Below are positions 43,922 through 49,812 of a stretch of 49,812 bases of DNA, one piece after another. The DNA lies in the NCBI GenBank assembly GCA_964640545.1, contig CAZXHL010000010.1:1-49812 (forward strand), given 5' to 3'. The translations under genes were made by a program, and so were the position numbers. The stretch is from JBGSZX01 sp964640545 (GTDB taxonomy: Bacteria > Bdellovibrionota > UBA2428). Positions within the stretch are counted from its first letter, which is position 1. Each line of letters starts with the position of its first letter. The notes under the pieces were generated by a model. The model was not told the DNA's origin. It saw nothing but the letters and a program-made list of their open reading frames with translations, and did not search any database.

Positions 43922-45142
43922 TTATTTATTTTCGACGGGCATGCCCGGAAGTGAGGGGTTTGGCTTTGTCGGGGTCTTTCGTCTTGCAGGCGTTGCCACC
44001 TTCTTAGGCTCTTCGCCGACCTCACTCACTTCGTTCTGAGGGAGCTCAACCAAGCAGTCCTCACCTTCAGCACAATCGACTCGGTGATTATCCATATACC
44101 ACTTTGCCGCAATGGCTCCCAAAAACAGAAAACCTAGGAGTAAAATCCATTTTCGATATTTCTTGTAAGAAGCCTTAAATGAGAACCTTCTGATCGGAGG
44201 CAACGTTGTCTCATTAACCTCAATTAATTCCGGATTGCCTCTCAACATTTGAGATTCCATCAAGAATTTTCGAATCCTAGCCTCGAAGGAGAGTGTGTGT
44301 TCTGCCATCAAATACTCTTGTAGAATTTGCGCAACGGCCTCTGCAGAACGTGGCCTATCCTCTGGATCTACCCGCAAACATCTCTCTATGATGTTGGTCA
44401 AGAGGCCAGGGACATCCCCGCGAATTTTCTCAATACGTTCAAATTTCCCGAGCTTAATGATGGAGTAGACACTTTTTCCATCTCTCTCAAAAAACGGTCT
44501 CTTGCCTGTGAGCATTTCATAAAACGTGATACCGAAAGCGAATAGATCCGCGCGTTGGTCAATCTTCTCTCCGAGAATTTGCTCTGGCGCCAGGTAGTGG
44601 GGTGACCCGATTAAGATTCCAGGTTGAGTGAGATTGGCTTCTCCGGGGTCAAGAGCAATGCCAAAGTCCATGATCTTTACTTCGCCGCGAGCGGTGACAC
44701 GAATGTTGTCCGGCTTGATATCTCGGTGGATCATGCCATGCGAATGAACCTGAACAAGTCCCTGCAAAACTTTTACAGCAATCATGGTCGCGACATCTAT
44801 GGGTAGCGAACCAATCTTTTCCTGAATTTGCGCGAGATCAAACCCATCAATGTATTCCATGATGATGTAAGACTCTTCTCCAACAACACGAAAATCATAC
44901 ACGTGAGCAAGGTTATGGTGGAGCAAGTTGGCAGACGATCTAGCCTCACGCTTGAAGCGCTCGCGAAGATCGGCGCTAGCGCGAAATTCAGCTTTGATTC
45001 TCTTAATGGCAACTGGTCGATCCAAATTCTTCTGGCGGCCGCGATAAACTTCGGCCATACCACCGATGGCAATTTTCTGAATTTGGTCGTAATCCGCTTC
45101 AAGCCCAACGAGTTGCTCAAAGCCATCTGGTGATTTTGTCAT
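43922..45142 (-). CDS. Membrane-anchored serine/threonine protein kinase
   Basis: A 406-residue Hanks-type kinase. It has a glycine loop (IAIGGMAEVYRG), catalytic Lys47 (VAIKRIK), HRDIKPDN (Asp141), DFG (159-161) and the APE-like HYLAPEQI. A juxtamembrane region is followed by one TM segment (about 350-365, WILLLGFLFLGAIAA), a short periplasmic tail with a Cys pair (DCAEGEDC) and a Pro/Lys-rich end. It has no PASTA repeats. The ATG at 45142 gives a compact kinase N-terminus; a start at 45190 would add 16 residues unlike the family. The target is unknown. Confidence 0.93.
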   Translation of the reverse strand: MTKSPDGFEQLVGLEADYDQIQKIAIGGMAEVYRGRQKNLDRPVAIKRIKAEFRASADLRERFKREARSSANLLHHNLAHVYDFRVVGEESYIIMEYIDGFDLAQIQEKIGSLPIDVATMIAVKVLQGLVQVHSHGMIHRDIKPDNIRVTARGEVKIMDFGIALDPGEANLTQPGILIGSPHYLAPEQILGEKIDQRADLFAFGITFYEMLTGKRPFFERDGKSVYSIIKLGKFERIEKIRGDVPGLLTNIIERCLRVDPEDRPRSAEAVAQILQEYLMAEHTLSFEARIRKFLMESQMLRGNPELIEVNETTLPPIRRFSFKASYKKYRKWILLLGFLFLGAIAAKWYMDNHRVDCAEGEDCLVELPQNEVSEVGEEPKKVATPARRKTPTKPNPSLPGMPVENK

Positions 45143-45287
45143 GGTTGCTACGTTAAATTCTAAACGAAGTCGGAATCTTGCGCAAAACACCTAGGCGCCA
45201 CTGCACCGTCATTATCTGAGCCACCATTATTTCAGCTACCGTGAAAAATGTATAATGACCAAGTTGACCACAGGAATCACCAAGAAC

Positions 45288-46724
45288 CTAGCCCTCAGTC
45301 TTAGATATGTTTTTCACGACGGCTTCTACGCTTCCGTCAACAAAGGCAATGTTGATCGGTTCGCCCGATTTGATTTGGCTTACTGACTTCACGGCCTTAC
45401 CCGAGGACCCCGTAGCCATCGAGTAGCCTCTCTCAAAAACTTTCAACGGAGAAACAGCGTCCAAAACAGCGGCCCCCCTAGAAACCAACGAACGTTTGTC
45501 CGCCAACTTGGCGCGCATCAAATCTTCGAGCCGTGCCCTTCGCATTTTCAAAAGACCCCACTCATTGGCGATTCTCTTTTGAGGAGCCATAGCCACCATT
45601 CGATTGTAGAGGTAATCGACTTTTTCCTTGAAAGAATCCAATCGGCCCTGAAGACTATCCTCGAAAAACTCACCAAGGTTCTCCAGACGTTCAAACCAAG
45701 CTCTTTGATCTGGAACCACTTCTTGAGCTGCGTGGGTCGGAGTTGCTGAGCGGCGATCCGAGACAAAGTCCGCAATCGTAAAATCAATCTCATGCCCCAC
45801 CGCCGAAACAATAGGCACATTGGAGGCCACGATCGCACGAGCAATTTTCTCGTCATTGAAACAAAAAAGATCCTCATACGATCCGCCACCGCGCCCCACA
45901 ATGATCACATCAAGTGGCTTGTCCGATTCCTTACTAAATCGATTGGCCCTCGAAAGAGCTGATACGATCTCTCCAGGCGCACGATCCCCTTGCACCGAAG
46001 CATGAAATAAAAATATCTCCGCCAAAGGAAAGCGCTGCTTAAAGATCTTCAACATATCCTGCAGAGCTGCGGTTGATTTACCTGTCACAAGTCCGACTCT
46101 CCAGCATACTGCGGGGATCGGCCGCTTTCTCTCTTCTGCAAAAAGCCCTTCTCCTTCGAGCTTTTCTTTGAGCTGTTCAAACTTTAACTGGAGCGCGCCT
46201 ACGCCCACAGGTTCGATTCGCTCGGCATTAATTTGTAGTGAACCCGATCCACCATAGAAATCAATTTTTCCACGAACAATGACTTCTAGTCCGCCCTTAA
46301 TTTCGAAAGGAATCTTTTCCAGAGCGCCCTTCCACATCACGAGCCGAACTTGGGATGAATCGTCTTTAAGAGAACAATAAAGGTGTCCACTTCTATGAAT
46401 GCCCTTAAAATCAGCGATCTCGCCCTGGACATAAACGGTGCCCATTTCGTTTTTTAGAGTTAATTTTAGTTTCTTACAAAGATCACTGACAGTCACAGGT
46501 CGAGGAGCCTGCTTGGCAGCCGATGGAGGAGCTAGCTCCGCTGAAGACAAAAGTTCCTGTGAATCATCAACTGTTGTTGAATCAATTGCTTCATCAGCAA
46601 CACTGGCATCTTTTGTGGTGGCATCCGAGGCCTCCCCACCAAACAAGTCGACCTGCTTAGCATCCATTCTCGCCTTCAATCGTGGATGAATTCCCTTCAC
46701 AGAGAAAGAGGTATTTTTGGACAT
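45288..46724 (-). CDS. xseA: Exodeoxyribonuclease VII large subunit with N-terminal extension
   Basis: A 478-residue XseA. An OB fold (about 78-175) is followed by the catalytic region with VGLVTGKSTAALQDMLK, VIIVGRGGGSYEDLFCFNDE and VPIVSAVGHEIDFTIADFVSDRRSATPTHAAQ. About 77 extra residues precede the OB fold. They are low-complexity (Ser/Thr/Ala/Asp), except for QVDLF at 24-28, which resembles a beta-clamp-binding peptide. No xseB is seen in the 145-bp gap after it. It starts 9 bases after the histidine-kinase gene. Confidence 0.93.
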   Translation of the reverse strand: MSKNTSFSVKGIHPRLKARMDAKQVDLFGGEASDATTKDASVADEAIDSTTVDDSQELLSSAELAPPSAAKQAPRPVTVSDLCKKLKLTLKNEMGTVYVQGEIADFKGIHRSGHLYCSLKDDSSQVRLVMWKGALEKIPFEIKGGLEVIVRGKIDFYGGSGSLQINAERIEPVGVGALQLKFEQLKEKLEGEGLFAEERKRPIPAVCWRVGLVTGKSTAALQDMLKIFKQRFPLAEIFLFHASVQGDRAPGEIVSALSRANRFSKESDKPLDVIIVGRGGGSYEDLFCFNDEKIARAIVASNVPIVSAVGHEIDFTIADFVSDRRSATPTHAAQEVVPDQRAWFERLENLGEFFEDSLQGRLDSFKEKVDYLYNRMVAMAPQKRIANEWGLLKMRRARLEDLMRAKLADKRSLVSRGAAVLDAVSPLKVFERGYSMATGSSGKAVKSVSQIKSGEPINIAFVDGSVEAVVKNISKTEG

Positions 46725-46733
46725 TCTAAGCTT

Positions 46734-48422
46734 CTAATTAGAGCTTTGCTTATCGTCAACCGATGTGGACCTAAGCCTATTAACAGGTAGTTTAATCACA
46801 AATTCAGTAGGATACGCCGACCTCAACTCCAAACTACCTTCAACAGTTCTGATATAGGTGCTCGCCAGACTCAGCCCCATCCCCGTTCCTTCGCCTGGCG
46901 ATTTCGTCGTAAAAAAGGGATCCATAATCTTGGATGCAAACTCGGCAGGAATCCCTTTTCCAGAATCTCTAACAACAATAGAGAATGTGCCGTCGAGCCC
47001 CTCTTCAAAGGATACATGGACCCACTTTTCATCGCACTCTCTTAGCGCATCCTTTGCGTTCGACACCAAATTCATCAATGCCAAAACCAATTGCATAGGC
47101 AAACACTTGATGGCAACACTAGGGATCTCGTCGATCCTCAACTCAACATTCTCACTCTCTAAGCGTCTTACAGAGAGCGACTTCATCTCCTCAATGATCA
47201 AAGATAGCGCGGTCCATTCTTCAACTCCACCTTCATCATTTCTAGATATGGTTTTGAGTGATTTCACAATCTTTGCGATTCGATCTACCGTGAACAAAAG
47301 TTTTGCCCCCACTTCTGATAACTGAGAGCGATCAATCGGAGTTTCCTGATCACCGGCAATCTTGACGACTCGATTTGAATACCCCATCAGAATAGACAAA
47401 GGATTGTTGATCTCATGAGCAATTCCACCCACCATTTCACCAATCAATGAAAACTTTGCCGCCTGCTCATGCCTCTTCCTGTCGTCCTCCAAACGCTGCT
47501 CAGCCAAAAACTGCTGATGCACGTTGAGGCAAACCATCATCGTCTCTCCACGTCCTAATTTTGATAGGGTGACAATATGCCACTCCTTAACTTCTGAGTC
47601 CGATCCTACTGTTTCAATTTCAAGATCTCTCTGCACTAGTGATTCGCTACCCTTCGAAAAACGAGAAATAAGCGAAAAAAGTCCCGCATTTAAAATCGTA
47701 CCCTTGCCGTCAAACAAGTGTTTCGCCTCGGAATTGGAGAAGAGATGGTGGCCAAACAAATCGAAGATTGAGATTTTCGCCGGAACACTATCGATTATAT
47801 GTTGGATATGCTCGTTCTGCGTCCTCAACTCGGCACTCGATATGACTCGCTCAAACAACATCTGCCTATGCTCCCAGGTCTGACGCAGTAAATAGATAAG
47901 ATACAAAACCAGAACCATGACGAAGCCCGTGATGTTACCGAATTGACCCGAAGTAAAAACTGGAATCAAAGGTATCGATAGCAGCACCACGCTAAAACAC
48001 AAAAAAAGAAGAGGCATTGCAGCCAGTGACACTGATGCAGAAGCGGTGATCCCGGCGATAAAGAAAATGTTTCCAAAAGACGTTAAGTTCGTCGGGGCAA
48101 GATGCAGAAAAGCTCCCTCGAGCGAAAAAGCCCAGACAAAAGCCTGCAGCATCACAACAAACGATGTTAGAGGAACAAAAAAGGAACAGGAATCTGGCCT
48201 CTCCGAAGTAGAACATTCTCGAACCCTGTGCCTGGATATATAGATTCTAAAAACCGTTGAGACCATGAAAACAATCGCCAGCAGGAAAGCAGATTCCCTC
48301 GCGCTCCACGGATTGATCCAAAGAAAGAGGAGATACAAAGCACCCGAACCTACTGACGCGCCTACCGCGCGACGAGCGGTCTCAGCTTGAACCGCCCCAG
48401 CAAATTCCTTGTTTATCTCCAT
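46734..48422 (-). CDS. Membrane sensor histidine kinase
   Basis: A 562-residue kinase. Five or six N-terminal TM segments (about 25-180) precede a helical linker and a PAS-like domain (about 205-300). A HisKA dimerisation domain with GGIAHEINNPLSIL (His336) and an HATPase domain with LVSNAKDAL, VVRDSGKGIP and GEGTGMGLSLA follow. The ATG at 48422 has GGGGGAG upstream; a reading to 48497 adds 25 residues without that support. There is no response-regulator gene nearby, so its partner lies elsewhere. It is co-oriented with xseA at 9 bp. Confidence 0.93.
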   Translation of the reverse strand: MEINKEFAGAVQAETARRAVGASVGSGALYLLFLWINPWSARESAFLLAIVFMVSTVFRIYISRHRVRECSTSERPDSCSFFVPLTSFVVMLQAFVWAFSLEGAFLHLAPTNLTSFGNIFFIAGITASASVSLAAMPLLFLCFSVVLLSIPLIPVFTSGQFGNITGFVMVLVLYLIYLLRQTWEHRQMLFERVISSAELRTQNEHIQHIIDSVPAKISIFDLFGHHLFSNSEAKHLFDGKGTILNAGLFSLISRFSKGSESLVQRDLEIETVGSDSEVKEWHIVTLSKLGRGETMMVCLNVHQQFLAEQRLEDDRKRHEQAAKFSLIGEMVGGIAHEINNPLSILMGYSNRVVKIAGDQETPIDRSQLSEVGAKLLFTVDRIAKIVKSLKTISRNDEGGVEEWTALSLIIEEMKSLSVRRLESENVELRIDEIPSVAIKCLPMQLVLALMNLVSNAKDALRECDEKWVHVSFEEGLDGTFSIVVRDSGKGIPAEFASKIMDPFFTTKSPGEGTGMGLSLASTYIRTVEGSLELRSAYPTEFVIKLPVNRLRSTSVDDKQSSN

Positions 48423-48524
48423 CAATACGCTCCCCCAGGATTCCCTCTTTATTCTACATAAGCTCCAACGGAAGCGTGGTTTAAGTTTTCTTATCAACCT
48501 GAATTTATTAGCTTATTTGACTCA

Positions 48525-48561
48525 AAAAATAGAAAAGCCTCTCTGGCTAGACCAGAGAGGC
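48525..48561 (-). terminator. Rho-independent terminator of the 48600-49469 lipoprotein gene
   Basis: GCCTCTCTGG pairs with CCAGAGAGGC (48537-48561, 5-base loop) and is followed on the minus strand by TTTTCTATTTTTT. It separates the lipoprotein gene from the histidine kinase gene. Confidence 0.9.
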
Positions 48562-48599
48562 TTGATGAGCGAGCTAACGGCTTTTTGAGCCTTATAGAA

Positions 48600-49469
48600 T
48601 CAATTCAGCGCCACGCCAAACCAATCTCCGACACCGTCATTTGGATCTTCGATGTTCTCATACCCATCTCTCTCAAATATACCCGCCTCAATCTCTTCTC
48701 CGTTGAGGTAAACCTTTTCACCATTTTCATCGGCAACGACTTTATATTCAGCCACAAAGTCAGAGAACTCAAAACGCGCCGCCAACTCCCCAGTCATTTT
48801 TTCTTCTGTGCCTTCAACTCGGCCAGCGATTGCGATGTTAATGCGTCCCTCAGATTTACTTTGGATGTAACCATTGCCCGAGATTGTGCCTTTTCCTGAA
48901 CCAGTGTTTTGCTGAGCTTCAATCGCAAGTTTTACATTCATTTCAAATTCAGTAACGTCCGTATATCTCTTAAATTCTTCACTAAGAATAGCAAATTTTG
49001 TGTCTAACCCCATGGTGATTCGAATGGAATCAGAAGTAATTTCTTGCTTGCCTTGAAGGGCCAAATTCATAGCCACCGGGCAGTCAGCCCCATAAAGAGA
49101 GAACTTCAATTTCATGCTGGCAAGGTTTCCGCCAATACCGCCCCCACCTTCACTATCATTGGATTCAAATTCTCCTTGGCAAGATCCGAGGGCGTCTTCC
49201 ATCAGTCCGGCATCAGGCCCTTCGAACTCAGATGATGTGTCAGCAAGCGCTGCCCCAAACATAGAGGCTCGAGCGTCAAAGGTGCTGTCAAGACTACTTA
49301 AACCTTGTTTCTTTTTTGCGACTTTTTGGGATGAGTCAGCGACTGACGCAGTCTCGGAGACAGCCTTATTGAAACGAGCTTTTTGCTCTGCAGTTAGAGG
49401 GGCCAAAGACCCTCCACAAGAAGTCAAAACGTAAGCCAATAGACCGATTAAAAGTGTGTTTAGTTTCAT
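48600..49469 (-). CDS. Hypothetical lipoprotein
   Basis: A 289-residue protein with a lipoprotein signal (MKLNTLLIGLLAYVLTSC). An Ala/Ser/Lys-rich helical region is followed by a Gly-rich spacer (EGGGGIGGN near 116) and a beta-rich domain that may bind a hydrophobic ligand (MKLKFSLYGADC..., FEMNVKLAIEAQ, GELAARFEFSDF). No family was recognised. The ATG at 49469 has GGAGGAA eight bases upstream, so longer readings are unlikely. Its own terminator follows. Confidence 0.75.
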   Translation of the reverse strand: MKLNTLLIGLLAYVLTSCGGSLAPLTAEQKARFNKAVSETASVADSSQKVAKKKQGLSSLDSTFDARASMFGAALADTSSEFEGPDAGLMEDALGSCQGEFESNDSEGGGGIGGNLASMKLKFSLYGADCPVAMNLALQGKQEITSDSIRITMGLDTKFAILSEEFKRYTDVTEFEMNVKLAIEAQQNTGSGKGTISGNGYIQSKSEGRINIAIAGRVEGTEEKMTGELAARFEFSDFVAEYKVVADENGEKVYLNGEEIEAGIFERDGYENIEDPNDGVGDWFGVALN

Positions 49470-49622
49470 GAAAATTCCTCCAGAATATTTGGGCAAGGAC
49501 TCCTGGGTCCCGACCGGCCACTTTTTAAGCAGAGACAGATAGGGGGTCAAGGCAAGAAGCTAAGAAGTCAGCAAATGGCAGGATGGTTCTGAGCCATTTT
49601 CGGGAGAAAATTCAATCGGGTC

Positions 49623-49651
49623 TTGACCTCTCAGCTGAATCAAACTACATC
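49623..49651 (+). promoter_or_regulatory. Promoter candidate for tRNA-Asp
   Basis: TTGACC (49623-49628) and TACATC (49646-49651) are 17 bases apart and lie about 70 bases before the tRNA. The -35 is good and the -10 weak. Confidence 0.35.
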
Positions 49652-49722
49652 TGTCCGAGGTCTTAACACCATGCTGAAAGCCGCCGAAAAGCGAGGATCA
49701 GCGCCTGTCCTAAACGACAAGT

Positions 49723-49799
<77 letters not shown>

Positions 49800-49812
49800 T
49801 TTATCTGCCCTT

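Noticed and set aside
45143..45287. xseB in the gap after xseA
   Set aside because: The gap is too short for a typical 70-80 residue subunit and holds no plausible reading frame with an SD.

Overview
The window reads as chromosomal DNA of a Gram-negative bacterium. It has outer-membrane barrels, lipoproteins, SecD/SecF/YajC and periplasmic enzymes. The gene style suggests a Bdellovibrio-like (Bdellovibrionota, formerly deltaproteobacterial) organism: several secreted serine proteases, murein-active proteins and many orphan exported proteins next to a standard housekeeping set. That placement is inference; no 16S rRNA is present. I see no prophage, CRISPR array or complete insertion sequence.

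Layout. 1-729: 5' part of a GMP reductase on the minus strand. 912-4315: a ClC antiporter overlapping an unusual fusion of a tRNA-guanine transglycosylase (TGT) with an MnmC2-like methyltransferase. 4463-10779: subtilisin, a 217-bp hairpin element, a degenerate HD-GYP-like protein, a porin-like protein, a trypsin-like lipoprotein and MsrA. 10904-14943: palindromic operator candidate, pstSCAB and a YchJ-like gene. 14963-21819: lysozyme-like exported protein, AmpG/PAT-type transporter, lipoprotein plus barrel pair, YegD-like Hsp70 and an exported kinase-like protein. 21873-22348: a small four-helix-bundle gene bracketed by palindromes, then tRNA-Glu. 22483-25338: AceE-type E1. 25405-28884: M16 peptidase pair plus a hypothetical gene. 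28962-31638: rplU-rpmA-obgE-nadD. 31767-36227: zinc-ribbon protein, hypothetical protein, SpoIID-like protein and a large orphan exported protein. 36308-36524: second 217-bp element. 36609-43916: queA-tgt-yajC-secD-secF-recJ. 43922-48422: histidine kinase, xseA and Ser/Thr kinase. 48600-49799: lipoprotein and tRNA-Asp.

The strongest undescribed signal is a pair of 217-bp elements (6094-6310 and 36308-36524) in opposite orientation. They share identical termini. Their long inner stems differ in sequence but are each self-complementary, and their ~90-nt core is conserved with compensatory base-pair changes in its hairpins. They behave like a structured RNA or a hairpin-forming MITE.

The second signal is the TGT-methyltransferase fusion, which coexists with a canonical tgt. 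Its 7-deazaguanine pocket and zinc site look intact, but the conserved RNARNG loop that contacts tRNA is replaced. This suggests a diverged modification enzyme.

Functionally the window mixes tRNA wobble modification (queA, tgt, fusion), phosphate import (pst), protein export (sec), ribosome assembly (rplU, rpmA, obgE), DNA repair (recJ, xseA) and envelope or peptidoglycan turnover. Stretches of about 300 bases or more without a gene are 5999-6316 and 36228-36608; each holds one copy of the element.
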